Of a stretch of DNA of 64,000 bases, positions 51,947-63,455 are shown piece by piece. The DNA comes from Tubulanus polymorphus (taxonomy: Eukaryota > Nemertea > Palaeonemertea > Tubulaniformes > Tubulanidae): contig NC_134026.1 in the NCBI RefSeq assembly GCF_964204645.1, positions 15,454,650-15,518,649 on the forward strand. Direction: 5' to 3'. The translations under genes were made by a program, and so were the position numbers. Each line of letters begins with the position of its first letter. The stretch's first letter is position 1. Below the pieces are notes generated by a model. The model saw only the letters and a program-made list of their open reading frames with translations. It made no database searches and was not told the DNA's origin.

Positions 51947-52645
51947 TTTAGCTCCGCTGTGACCGAAGGTCAGCAGAGGTGATGGGTTAGAGTGATTATC
52001 CGTCGTCCGTATCCGTCCATCTGTCCGTCAACTTTTGCTTCAATTTGCTACTAGTGCTACAGTTCTTTTTTAATCTCGGCCAAACTTGGTATGAAGCTAA
52101 TATGGGCCAAGGGCTAAAAAGTTATGGAGCCGTTTGCCCAAATTGATCTCTAGGGGGTGCTGTACGGGTGGCGCTTGTAAAATCTTTAAATCGCTACTTG
52201 TCCTACAATTATAGTCTGATGTTGACAAAACTTGGTATGTAGATACTACGGGTCAAGGGCTAAAAAGTTATAGAGCCGTTTTCCAAATTTGATCTCTAGG
52301 GGGCGCTGTACGGGTAGCGCTTGTAAAATCTTAAAATCGCTACCTGTCCTATAATTATTGTCCGATGTCTAAGAAACTTGGTATGTAGATACTACGGGCT
52401 ACGGGCTGTTGGCTAAACTTAGTATGTAGATACTATGAGCCAAGGGCTAAAAATAGATTTTTTCCTAATTTGATCTCTAGGGGGCGCTGTGCGGGTGATG
52501 CTTGTAAAATCTTTAAATCGCTACTTGTCCTACAGTTATAAACTGATCTTGACGAAACTTGGTTTACTATAGGCCAAGGGACAAAATGTAATAGAGCCAT
52601 TTGCCTAATTTGATCTCTAGGGGGCGCTGTACGGGTGGCGCACCA
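51947..52645 (+). mobile_element. Tandem-repeat element of the hairpin + CCGT + core type
   Basis: It begins with the imperfect hairpin AGCTCCGCTGTGACC / GGTCAGCAGAGGT, followed by a CCGTCGTCCGTATCCGTCC tract. About four monomers of roughly 140 bp then contain GATCTCTAGGGGGCGCTGT (near 52144, 52288, 52476 and 52612) and AAACTTGGTATGTAGATACT. The plan is the same as repeat B but the sequence is unrelated. Confidence 0.65.
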
Positions 52646-52654
52646 CAGGTTGCT

Positions 52655-53355
52655 CGGACCATCTGACACTGCTGCCCCCTCTATGTGAACGCACCAACCT
52701 CTGAACTCTAAATGATTTGGCCGTATCTGACATTGGGTTTTTATATACTACCTGAACAATAGATTATTATCTGGCCGAGTAAATACGCCGATCAGAATGA
52801 CTTACTCGGCCAAGCAGGTTTTTTTGCCGAGCAATTGCCCCAGTAACGCAACTTAGCTCGGATGAGCGTCTAGTAGTAAGTAATTGACGCCCATGTTGCC
52901 ATTCCGTTAGAGATGATATTATATTGCAGCAACAATCTTGATGTATTTCTTTGAGCGCCCCTTTGACGGAGGAAAAATATAAATGTTCATTAGTTGTAGA
53001 ACTACGTATCATTAAGTATTTACTTCGAATACATTACCTGGGAAAATACACTATAGCCATATTGCTTTTGGCTAGGCAGATAACGCCTGAATCGACTTTT
53101 GGTAGCGGCGCCGTAACATAGCGCCATCTGGCGAGACGCCATCATCTTTTTGCTTGGCGCTTGTTCCTCTCGGTGGCAAATGAAAAAAAAACATTTTGGC
53201 GGCCAGAAAAATAAGATAACACTCGTTCTGGGCCATTCTCAAACCCACAATTACACAGTGAGACAATATTAAACCATGTATTACTAGTATAATGTACACA
53301 TCAAAATACGGACAATTACTTAGTGGCGTATCGGCGGGCGGAGCAATCCCCACAC
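52655..53355. other. No convincing gene
   Basis: Reverse frames at 52767-53012 and 53072-53353 are open but lack recognisable motifs. The region borders the hAT relic and may be its decayed 3' part. Confidence 0.3.
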
Positions 53356-53356
53356 C

Positions 53357-53840
53357 GTTAGGCCCTGTTCACACTGCACGCGCGATTCGTGGTCGTTCTT
53401 CTGTAGATCCGACTAATTTGGCAAGGCGCATAGGCACGGTTGAACCAACCATCAATATCTGTACGGATGTCATTGTACGACTCTGTGATCTGGTCTATTT
53501 TCTGGAATCCAAAATAGATCTCTACGTGTTCACCTTGAAGGGCACTGACAAGAGGACGCATTGGTTCCAACATTTCCTTCGCACAAGTAAAGCTTACGAT
53601 GTGAGCACTGAAAGTTACTGAATGTATTGCGGAGACCATTGGCTTTGACTTTCGTTGATGAATCCCAGTCCCATGACTCACGTTTCGGATAGAGCTTCTT
53701 CTCATCGTATGATGGCGCGCATATCTCATCCAGGGTAATGATTATGTACTCGTACAAATCATATATTGTTTCAAAGGTAGTGTGTCTTTCTATCCATCTT
53801 GTTTTGCATAAATTCTTCAGGGAAGTCTTCAAGATCTTGT
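53357..53840 (-). pseudogene. hAT-type transposase fragment
   Basis: The reverse strand reads LKNLCKTRWIERHTTFETIY (about 53820-53765), then after a frame change near 53650, LEPMRPLVSALQGEHVEIYF and ITESYNDIRTDIDGWFNRAY. 'LCxTRWxERH', 'LS.xLQxxxxD' and 'R.DIDxxF..iY..A' in this order are characteristic of the hAT family (TTF-finger/DUF4371-type) catalytic C-terminal half. The usual aspartate after LQGE is not obvious. Frameshifts and the lack of an N-terminal zinc finger mark it as a relic. Confidence 0.65.
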
Positions 53841-53972
53841 TCTATAAGTTGGTGGAAACAAAATCGTATCGTTTCACTAAAAGAAAAAAGATTGTTTTCA
53901 AATTACTTTATATTCATCCTAATATAACAAAATTCCACAAAAATTGAATCTAACACAGAAGTCAACCTACAC

Positions 53973-54740
53973 ATGAACAGCATCTGCATTGGAAAAAATG
54001 CCAGTGTCACTCATGTCCTTAAACATATTCATCCAGAACTGGCCAATGTAGTTTCGTAGTGTTCGCCAAAATCGTTCGATCCTCTGAAAAAATATATTAC
54101 ACAATTTTGAAATATTTATTTGATATACCGCATTGCCATCTTCAAGATCCGCTTCCAAATTTAGCTAAGGTTATACGTCGCACACCTGGTTGCTGGTTGA
54201 TTTACCGATCAAGACGCTCATATCTCCAGCCATGTCGCCATTGTCATCGGCCCGAAGGGATCGCTGTATTTCACAGAGTAGAACATTTTCAGTTCCGGCG
54301 TCGATTTGTATGCACCGAGGGACACCTGCAAAAGATCAATGGATGGTTCATACCACTAAAATATTGTATGTCAATCTTCAAGCTTGCAATCGATTTTTGT
54401 CATAGAAGTAAGTGATTTTTTTGGTGATAAATATACTGTAGGCCTATTATTGTATATTCTTACGGTGCCGTTGATTACTAACATCGCACCAATTTAACGG
54501 AAAATAACATCATTTTCTCTAACCTGCAATTTGTTTGATGTAATCAGTGAAGTAGTACCCAATGACCGATGGATCATTATTCGTACTGGCAACCTTCAAC
54601 CACAGGATTCTCCTTGAAAACCTAAAAATATATGAAAATGCCCCCTGAATTGTGGTCTGTGGCATATATTCTTGTTTCCATCCTAGCTTGTCATTGTGAT
54701 CGTTCATATACCACAGTAATAGTTTGTGTCTACAACTCAA
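53973..54740 (-). pseudogene. Spliced integrase-core (rve-type) gene fragment with clean GT-AG introns
   Basis: Three reverse-strand exons join in frame across canonical splice sites: 54524-54621, 54186-54325 and 53973-54083. They read FSRRILWLKVASTNNDPSVI, then RCIQIDAGTENVLLCEIQR ... KSTSNQ, then RIERFWRTLRNYIGQFWMNM, ending DAVH at a possible further donor. This is the animal integrase-core family with 'GxSRxixwL.v..TNNDPxVi', 'xxDxGTEN' and 'NQRIExxWxxLR', with catalytic Asp and Glu present in these motifs. A preceding exon (54712-54740, HKLLLW) is less sure because the expected HGxIDG block is missing. No downstream exon was found; hAT sequence follows. It may be a host-resident, transposon-derived gene truncated by rearrangement. 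Confidence 0.65.
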
Positions 54741-55190
54741 AATCTTAGAAAATAGGCCTATAGCTAGCAGAAACTTAAGTTTACTTTAGTTTTGATAGAA
54801 CTGTGAGAGGTTACTTCTCTCATTGCTCGAGGATTTAAATTAGGATGGGTTCGAATCCCACCAATTCAATTCCACATTCATTGCGTCCTTATAATTACAG
54901 ATATTACATGAGACAGACATGGCAATAAAATAAAACACAGAGATAAAAAAAACAAATTTGAACAATAGAAACAAGCAGGTGGTTACAATGTTATATATAA
55001 CATCCACCGTAACTTGTTTTAACGGACGAAGAGCCCGGGCGGTGTCGGGTCGCCGTTCAGTGCTGATAAATCTTGAATCAGTGAAATCTATAATTTCTTA
55101 CCCATCCATAGCCCCGTGAATAGAAAACCCATAAGGCTTTAGTTTATCGTATCCATCAACGTGTATAAGGTAATTTGGTCCTTAGTTTGA
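54741..55190. other. No gene recognised
   Basis: Ordinary intergenic sequence. ACTTGTTTTAACGGACGAAG near 55012 has no partner in the window. Confidence 0.3.
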
Positions 55191-55212
55191 ATATCCCCTT
55201 ACGAAAATACTA

Positions 55213-55350
55213 CACATGTGAATTTTTTTACACGTGTGAAACACCATTTCACATGATGGCAGTAATTACACGTGTAAATGTGAAAATTCACACGTGTAAA
55301 TGTGAAAATTCACACGCGTAAATGTGAAAATTCACATGCGTAAATTGTGA
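55213..55350. repeat. Left subterminal palindrome array
   Basis: Tandem AATTCACACGYGTAAATGTGAAA-like words of about 23 bp recur three to four times, preceded by isolated CACATGTG and CACGTGTG words. (Y marks the variable base; the words are not identical.). Confidence 0.75.
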
Positions 55351-58300
55351 AAATTCATGTGTAATTGGTGTCCATGAATAGGAATAGAAAACCATAAATA
55401 AATAACTGAAATGCATCCAATCCATTCTAAGTATGATTATATATTCATTCATAAGATAAAAATGTACAAAATATGAATGAAAAATATTTAAAACAATTGT
55501 GGAATCCATTTGTTACAAATCCTTCAGACCAATCATAGCTAATTTATTGTGCCATTTTTGCGCAGATCTTTGCTGATGTGCCATCCAGAAATATTTCCAT
55601 TATATGGCCTTCAAAAAAGGAAATAAAGTAATTTTTGGGTTACCGGTGAAGAGAACTTAATGCATCATCAAAATTTACAGTTTCTGAAAAACCCTCTAAA
55701 GAAACTTACGGAGTACGAGATTCACTCAGATTTGATGAAGTCGTTTTGCTGTATTACCACTTTGTTGCCATCTCCTCTGATGAATTAATAGAGCTGACAT
55801 CAATGAATATATCAGAAAACAGAGACATACTGAAAAAGAGGAAAAGGAAAATTCGTAATACAGCAAAATTCAAGCCTTAAAATAGTTTGCGTCCACGATT
55901 CTCTCCTGGTTATTTGTTCAGATTTAATCATAGTTAACTCATTGAAAATGGGCTTATTGTAAACCAAGAGTGAAATCTAATTCGAAACTGTGGAACTGGA
56001 TCAAGGATATTGCAAATATCTAATTAATACGTAATACACTAACTATAAATTTCATCCGATTCAACTAACTCTTGTGATTGCTGTAATATATGTCTATAGA
56101 CCTCAGTTGCAACAGTTACTACGCCAAAAACTATTGTACGTGAAATTACATTAATTTTTACTGGTATCATACTCTTTCGTTTGATTTTCATTTGTGTGAT
56201 ATAATGGCCTATAAATTCAGAGATTATACTAAATATGCTGCATTTATTAAAATGACAGTATAAAGTGACCCTCTTTTCTTACTTTTTCAATCACTCAGAA
56301 TTTAGAGGATTAAGAAAATTCTGAAGATTCGTTGAGCTGCCGTGTTAATAGTCTCTCAGCTAATGAAGCTTGTGCGTCAAATAAAATATTTAACCAATAT
56401 AGTACTACTCATCTCGTTTTATTTATGAATATTCTGAATAATTGATGATAGGAATGTAGGTTAGTTCCCCGGTGAAACTTCCATTAAGTAAAGATCCTAA
56501 TAAAGTAAATGTTCCTCAATGTAGAAATCCCCCAGTCCAATTTCACAACAAAATTATCAATCCCCATGTTGACTACAACGATTGAGATTGAAACCATCAA
56601 CTCAGTTGGTTTATACTCATTGGCTTATTAAGAATCATCGATTAAAAATGAATCATTTTCACTCAGAAATTGTATGATTCAAAGAGCACTTGCGTAAAAG
56701 AAAATTTGAAAAAAATTCCTAAAAATAAAGTTATTTTGGTTAAAAGTTTGCTTACATATTAACACACTTGTGAAAATTAATGATAATTCTAAATATCATC
56801 ACGACATTGTTGCCATGCATTTCAGAGGCAGTAATCAAATAGGATACTACTATTAGTTTCAAGATGATGTTAGTCTACAACAGGGGGTGGCCCTGCTTTC
56901 ATCAAAACAATGGGGAGTTGCTAGAAATTTGTTTTCAGGCTTTAGGCAATGTTTATTTAGGCAGCCAACGGTAGCTTGAGCATAGCGATAGATTAGTGAA
57001 TAACCATTGCAAGCTGACATTGTAGAGGTACCATATATACATTGAACCAGGAATATAGTGAGTCATGTAATAATCATTCATTCAGTTCCATGTGTTTACG
57101 TAAATTCCCACTGAATCTTATATATACAAGACAAAATGTAAGATTCTGGAGATCTCTCAATATATTAATAAACAATAAGATTATTTCTCAAATTGTTTCC
57201 CCTATCTTAATTCTACATACTTAATTAACTTCAAAGAGAAGCTTTGTGGTTTGAAACCTTTTAACTTCTTCTCACTACCGTTCTACTAAAGAATTATCTG
57301 AGGAATCTAGTGCGGCAACTATGTTTTTTCTATGCTCAAAATCGCACTTACCGTTATATCTCCTTTTGTATTTCCATCAACAAAACTAGCTTTATTCCTT
57401 TTTTGCACATTTCCTTCTGGAATCTTTTTTTCCAGTTCTCTTGTAACGCATTAAGAAATTCGTTTTTCCTTGAGCAAAAGTTTCCTCATATTATCTGCAA
57501 AAAAATAAATCAACATTTCACAATAATGTTCAAAGAATAAAATCAATATAAATAGTTTTAATAAATACCGTACCTGCAGAATCAATTACACGTCCAATGT
57601 ATGCAGGCCAGCCATAAGTGGTTTCATTGCTTTTTTCCAGCTACTCGATCCGGCCACATGATCTCCCCAAAATGACCATTTCTAATTATTTCTGGTTAAT
57701 CACGATGCTATGATAGACACGGTTTCGTGCTCTTTCCATTGAACGAGTACGGAATTAGGAGCCTTATAGTCGGAATGAACTACCGCACGTGGGTATAGCA
57801 GATGCTCTCAAAGCATGTTTATAACTGGTGGCTCATAAATTTCTGTAACCATCACAGATCCAGGAGTCCCAACAACTGAGCTCTCTGACCTGATATTGGT
57901 TAAGAAAAACTTTGTTCTGGTCCCTGATACATTCATTTCATTGTGAAAAATAAAGACATATATAAGCCCCTGTATTTTAGAGTATATTGAAAGTCTGTGC
58001 AGTAAGAATTTAAAGATAATAGGGAGCAATCAAATTCGGTTTCACAACACCACTATTCTAAAATTCTTATCACACTAAGATACTTAGCAAAACTGTCAGA
58101 AAATGGCCAAGGTATTACCTAGGATAAATGATCGCATTCTAAGGATGTAACAAAGTAACGTTCATACTTTTTCGTATCAAAAATATTTAGTAGGGATTTT
58201 TGATACTAATATTATGATTACCCAACATGATTACCCAACATGATTCACTAAGTGATTTTAATATTTGAACATGAGTATTGCATTTAATGAAACCTCTTTT

Positions 58301-58999
58301 ATATCAAATGGTCTCGTGTCCAGAAAAGAAAGAAGTTTATTTTACAGTTATTCCTACCTGTAGTAGAAGTACTAATAGTAGATTATTAAATTTACTATAA
58401 TCAGACAGTTTTTGGGATTTCGGTGAATTGACTCGGCATTTTGATATAGTTAACTTAATTTTTAATGGATGAAGGAGCATGTTATTTCCTATTAATTATC
58501 TGTACATTTTGTATATTACTGAACCAAATCTCATTGACTTAATTAGGCCTTCTGTGGAAAAATTGTCATGTTTAATTTAAAAACATATATCGTTAGCAGT
58601 AACAATCCCCTCAATGAATAATAGGCAAGAATCCACGATTATTCAAATTGTACAAATCCCAAATTAACGATTTTGAAGCAGAATATTTTTCACATTCTAT
58701 CCATTTTCTTTACTAATTTTTCTAAAAAATGGTTATAGAATTTTGCTACAAAATGTTCTCAGATCATGAAGTGGGGATTTTAACCTTTTCAATTTGTTCC
58801 ATTGATGATGGCTTTTTCTAAGAAAAATGGTATATGTGATGGATCTCATGACATTGGCTCTAAACACATTGACTTCGGACATAAAAAGCTCATGTAGAAA
58901 GTCTTAGAAGTAATATGAAATTAGGCAACTCGTATATTTAATAGACATGGGACTTACTGTGATGTGAATTTATTTCCATACGAGTAGTTTGAGAAATTA

Positions 59000-59255
59000 C
59001 GCATGTGAATTGATTTTCACTTGTGTAGCTGGAAAAACTACACATGCGATTTCGATTTCACACACTTAGTTAAAAGAAATCACACACGTGAATAAGATTT
59101 GCCATGCATAGTTAAAGAATTCACATGTGTGAATTCGATTTCACATGTGTAGTTAAAAAATTCACACGTGTGAATTCGACTTCACACATGTAGTTAAAGA
59201 ATTTACACGTGTGAATTCAATTTCACATGTGTTATTTCAGGATTCACACATGTTT
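59000..59255. repeat. Right subterminal palindrome array
   Basis: Repeated AATTCACACGTGTGAATTCG-like words at roughly 25-30 bp spacing, in inverted relation to the left array. Confidence 0.75.
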
Positions 59256-59427
59256 TTACCATTTACCGTAAGGGGATGTCTTCAGTAGAATTAACATTGT
59301 AAAACACATATCCATATATATATATATTTGTGAATGTTATACACTATACAAAATTTCACTCTGAAACAGTTGGAATGCACAGTATTCGATGCAAATTTTC
59401 TGCGAATTGTTTGAACAGAAAAGAAAG

Positions 59428-59900
59428 CTACTCGGCAGAATTCATCAGTTTTCTTTTTCTTTTGAACACTTTTCCAAATTTGCCTTTGTAACAGTCCTCA
59501 CATATTGGGTAGAGGTCAACTGTACCTGGACCAGTACAGAATCGTTCATCAGCAGCACAATTTGTGCATAGGTCTTTGAATATTTGACAGCTGTAGTTTG
59601 GGATTTCGATAGGTGCTAAGCAGGTGAGGTTTCCTCGGACATAAACCTTTAAACCCAGCACACCAATATCTGCATCATCTAAGTCTGAGTTCTTTATAAT
59701 ATCTGACATTAACGTCCCACAGAAAAAAAAACTGACTCCAAAATCTGTTCAACTCTATCCCTTTCTGGATGGAGAAGTTTGCGTGAGGCATAAACAACTC
59801 TAGGCTTTTCACATTCAACACACACTGCCACTAACCCAACATTTTTGCTGTTTGGGTAGTTGGGCTGAACGGGATCAGGTGTGCCCCAGGTTTTACTTCT
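59428..59900 (-). pseudogene. Cysteine-rich ORF (CxECxKPR ... CxxCxxxxK), interrupted by the Gypsy LTR and one indel
   Basis: On the reverse strand, 59900-59715 encodes VAVCVECEKPRVVYASRKLL with 'HPERDRVEQILES', then runs into a nine-T homopolymer. The frame changes there and continues 59709-59428 with YVRGNLTCLAPIEIPNYSCQ, CTNCAADERFC, PICEDCYKGKFG and a basic end. The paired CxxC elements and the 'CxECxKPRvvYasrKL' start are, from memory, a recurrent domain in transposon-associated ORFs of cnidarians and other invertebrates. Its biochemical role is unknown to me; zinc binding is likely. The N-terminal side is cut at 59907 by the LTR of the downstream Gypsy. A single base in the T-run is the only lesion besides that. 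Confidence 0.6.
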
Positions 59901-59907
59901 TTAGATG

Positions 59908-60135
59908 TGTAACGGGTCTCGTACCCGTAAGTATGTATATAGTTTTCCGTCGATGATTAGTGTAATGTATAGTGTAATAAATCACCGCTAGGTGCGGTCT
60001 CTTAGAAGTGGAACCATTGTCCGAGTAAGTTCGTTGTTCTTTTGTTCGGGATAAATTGCCCTTTTATAGCCTATCGTCGGAGCGTAAATCATCCTTGAAG
60101 GTTGTATTAGAGATTTAGGAAACAGGATCGTTACA
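59908..60135 (+). repeat. Gypsy 5' LTR (228 bp)
   Basis: It starts TGTAACG and ends CGTTACA, a 7-bp perfect inverted terminus with the canonical TG...CA. One base separates it from the primer-binding site. Confidence 0.85.
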
Positions 60136-60136
60136 C

Positions 60137-60154
60137 TGGTGGCAGCGTTAATGG
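60137..60154 (+). other. Primer-binding site
   Basis: TGGTGGCAGCGTTAATGG begins with the TGG complementary to the CCA end of a tRNA and lies 1 nt after the LTR. The exact tRNA was not determined. Confidence 0.7.
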
Positions 60155-60434
60155 GATTAGAGAGCCTTACGGCCGTATTATTGAGTTGAATCGCTGCCCT
60201 TTGTTTTTCGGCGAGAAGCGTGCGCGTTAATAGTGTGTCTGACCTACTTCCTTACGACTGCGGTATTGCGGATACTCTTCAGTAGTTAAATCGTTGTTAT
60301 ACGCTTGCTTTAATAGCGGGAATAATTTCAGATACTAACTACAGTTTTGCACATAGGTTCATAAAATAACTAAACTTAATCAGTATTTTTAAATCAGTTT
60401 TTGTTCGGTATATACAATATATTCACGATTAGGA

Positions 60435-61367
60435 ATGTCTCATTCTGACCCGGATGCATGCCAACCGGGTGTGGTCCAGGAAAGGGTCCATCCAACCGCA
60501 GGTTTGGATGACTTTTAAAGCCCAATCACCCAATATGTCTCGCGTAGCATAAAAAGGGAATCCGAATCTCCATCATGGTCCAGGGAGGATGCCCGGGTAA
60601 AAGTCCCATGCCCCAAAATGTACAGTATGGGGCATAATTTTCCCATCTGGTGAGAGCGTTTTGAGAGCTACTGCACATTGTCCGGTGTATGTAGTAGTGA
60701 ACATCCCTGGATTACAATAGTTTCGTTGAGGGGATAAAGGACCGTATGTCATTGACACGGTCAGCTTCCGATTTCAAAATGATGTTGAAATCTCGAGAGC
60801 AGAAACCCCAAGCAAACATCGGGCACTACGCGGATGCATTGACAGAACTCGCACAGAGCGCATACCCAAGGGGTTGATCACCGTTTGCAGGATGAGTTGG
60901 CACGTGACCAATTCTTGGCAGGTGTGGCGGTACCCTCGAGTGTTAGGGAGCAGTTGTACGTGGCTCAGCCGCAGATTCTATCGGAGGCTGTGTCATTGGC
61001 TCGAGGTCATGAGACTGCGCGGCGCCTGACTGAGAGACACGAGTCCAAACCCCCTCGTCGACATGTAAATGAGGTGAAGGCCAGTCAGACGGATGAGCTA
61101 CTTTCGGAACTCGTGGGCCTCGTCAAGGGTTTGAATGTCCGGATGGACGGTTTAGAGGCCAGGGTTAACACACAGACTCAGACCAACTCCCAGGGGAGGG
61201 ACAACACATGCTGGCAGTGTCGAAAACCGGATCATACAGCGGTTACATGTCCGCAGGTTACATGCCGTACATGTTCTGGTAGAGGTCACTATGCCAGGAA
61301 CTGCCCCGGGAAACAGGGAAACGATTACAGGCGGTCCTCCAGGGGGCAAGGGAATCGCCGCCAATAG
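60435..61367 (+). pseudogene. gag: Gypsy gag (capsid and nucleocapsid), N-terminal part broken
   Basis: The first 450 bp after ATG at about 60437 is interrupted by stops. From about 60790 a capsid segment is visible (HYADALTELAQSAYP), with a frame break near 60870. The open frame from 60885 then carries DELARDQFLAGVAVPSSVRE. The nucleocapsid has two zinc knuckles, CWQCRKPDHTAVTC and CRTCSGRGHYARNC (about residues 104-150 of that frame), which bind genomic RNA. The frame ends in a G/R-rich tail. The stretch 60560-60730 looks like an unrelated or inverted duplicate inserted into gag. Confidence 0.85.
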
Positions 61368-61714
61368 AGAGACCCTCCACATATATGATGGAGAAATATC
61401 TGCCTCCACACCGTAGAATCCGGAAACATGTTCCTTCATCCGTGCATGATAGAGCCCAAATTGTAAATAGTTCAATAATTGTAAATAGTTCACTAGACCC
61501 TTGCGTGAGGGAAATTGTTGGGAACAAAATTCTTGGTGGAACCGATACGACAGTTCGTACATATCTGGAAAAGTAGGCAACTTCAAATGTTTTAACTCCT
61601 TACCCAGATACCTCACTGTCGGTCGGTCAACCCGGTGATGGAATTTCCGATGGTTCTCCTCTGAGGCAGGAGACAGTTAAAAATATTTTACCACCGTGCC
61701 CAGATAACTCTCCG
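61368..61714 (+). other. Gypsy gag-pol spacer
   Basis: Degenerate sequence between nucleocapsid and protease. A short direct repeat, AATTGTAAATAGTTCA, occurs twice (61457-61490). Confidence 0.5.
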
Positions 61715-62554
61715 TTGATAAAGTCACATGAAAATACGATCTTAACCACAATAACAACTGACCAGCCAGATGTGTCAATAGGTCCGAGCTGCCCCGTGGC
61801 TGAGATAATGGTGCGTCGTGTCGATTTGAGAGACACTGGACTTTACTGCTCTGGTATCCTTAATGGTTCAACACGTACGTCTATACTCTTAGACACCGGT
61901 GCCTCTGTGACTTTGTTGAAAACCTCTGTCTGGGAGAAGAGTCGTAGGACCGATCAGGGAAATCTGCTGCCAGTCGACTTCGAATTAGCCACAGCCACGG
62001 GTGCGAACATGAAGGTTCATGGGGTGGCCAAGGTAGAGCTCCAGTTGGGAACCTGTAGATTCATGGTCCCCATGGTAATAGCCGATGACTTGGCTCAGGA
62101 GTGCCTGCTAGGTAGTGACTTCTTTGAACAGAATGGTTGCATTATTGATTACCCTGGTAGAGTTCTTGAGTGTGGCCTTACGCATGTACCATTGGAGACC
62201 AAGGATGTACGACGTAGTTCCTGTCGTTTGTTCCTGACCGAGACTTGTTATATTCCGGGAGGCCATGAGGTCGCGGCCACTGCGTATTTCAAGGCGAGAT
62301 ATAGAGTGAATAACAATTTTGTTGGTATGGTCGGTCGAGGGAACCGTACTCCATGCCTGGCTGGCAAATCTCTGGTATGTCCGCGGGATGGGAAGGTAAC
62401 AGTCCGCCTGGCGAATTTTTCAGATGACACCCTTAGGGTTCGTCGAGGGGAGTTTGTAGGTATCTTCTCGCCTATTGAATCAGTCGATGTACTCACTGTG
62501 CAAGACACTTCTGGTTCTGACAGAGCTGCCTCAGCCCCAGCAGGATCCCCATGA
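61715..62554 (+). pseudogene. pol: Gypsy aspartic protease region of pol
   Basis: The 279-codon frame contains the active-site motif SILLDTGASVTLL (about residues 55-67) and, further on, the flap-like and ECLLGSDFFEQNGCIIDYPG segments (about 130-150), the latter matching the conserved 'LG.DFL..n.c.iDy' at the C-side of retropepsins. The protease would release gag and pol products. The frame closes before the reverse transcriptase, which in an intact element would be continuous, so this is a lesion. Confidence 0.88.
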
Positions 62555-62555
62555 T

Positions 62556-63455
62556 CTAAACGGTCTTTACGACTAAATGTCGATAGTCTCGAAATTTCAG
62601 AGGGTGATCGGGAGGATTTAAAGAGGGTCCTAGCGCAGCATCGGGGTGTATTTTCTCGGGGGGATTTTTATATTGAGAGGACACCCCTCATTGAGTTTGA
62701 AATTGATACCGGGGAGCAGAAGCCGATTAAGCAGCATCAACGACGTCTGCCGCCCCATTACAAGCAATTTGTTGAGGGGTACACCGCAGGACTGTGTGAC
62801 CAAGGTCTAATAAGGCCATCCCAGTCGCCTTGGGCTAGCCCAATAGTCCTAGCCAAGAAAAGTGATGGCAGTTGCGTCTGTGCTGTGACTACCGGAAATT
62901 AAATGACGTCACCACTAAAGACAGTCACCCGTTGGGGCGAATAGATTCTACCCTCGAGGCACTTTCGGGGTCGTCATGGTTCTCGTCTCTGGATCTAACC
63001 AGTGGCTACTGGCAAGTGCCGATCCAAGAATGTGACAAACCAAAAACAGTTTTCTGTTCTGAGAACCGTTTGTGGGAATGGAATGTTATGCCATTTGGTC
63101 TCATAAATGCTCCGGCCTGTTTCACACGGCTCATGTCTTTGGCTCTCGACAAGGTGTCATGGAAAACAGCCTTGATCTACCTCGATGACGTCATAGTCCA
63201 TTCTGCGGATGTGGCGTCCCACATTTCCAAGCTGTCAGAGGTATTCGGTTGTTTCGAAGCAACGAATATGAAATTGAAGCCAAGAAAATGTCACCTTCTC
63301 CAAAAGCGGTTAAAATTCTTGGGCCATGTCGTGAGCGGGAACGGAATTGAAACTGACAAAGTCCTAGGTTGGGGCCAGCCCCTACCAATGTATCAGAAGT
63401 ACGAAGTTTCACTGGCCTCGTCACTTACTATTCTAGGTTTATCAAGTGATATGCG
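62556..63455 (+). pseudogene. pol: Gypsy reverse transcriptase region of pol
   Basis: The N-terminal part (about 62640-62875) reads IEFEIDTGEQKPIKQHQRRL and LIRPSQSPWASPIVLAKKSDG. A frame change at about 62870 leads to CDYRKLNDVTTKDSHPLGRI, SSLDLTSGYWQVPI (first catalytic Asp), VMPFGLINAPACFTRLM and YLDDVIVHS (the YxDD box). This is followed by KFLGHVVSGNGIETD, after which the frame is disturbed again near 63365. Motif order and spacing are typical Ty3/Gypsy. Confidence 0.92.

Larger units (their letters stand above)
55193..59277. mobile_element. ~4.1-kb element with short TIRs and subterminal CACRTGTG arrays
   Basis: The left end ATCCCCTTACG (55193) is mirrored by CGTAAGGGGAT (59267-59277). 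Just inside each end are clusters of short palindromes, TTCACACGTGTGAA, CACATGTG and close variants: 55213-55350 with about six, 59000-59255 with about ten. Subterminal arrays of this kind are usual binding sites for a transposase. The interior holds no intact transposase. One 60-codon open tract (55690-55880, RFDEVVLLYYHFVAISSDEL) and a reverse-strand tract near 57750 (APNSVLVQW) look coding-like. No target duplication is certain. The superfamily is not recognised. Confidence 0.65.

Noticed and set aside
57042-58029. Small frames inside the 4.1-kb TIR element as transposase exons
   Set aside because: No transposase motif or consistent splice sites were found; only two short coding-like tracts are noted.
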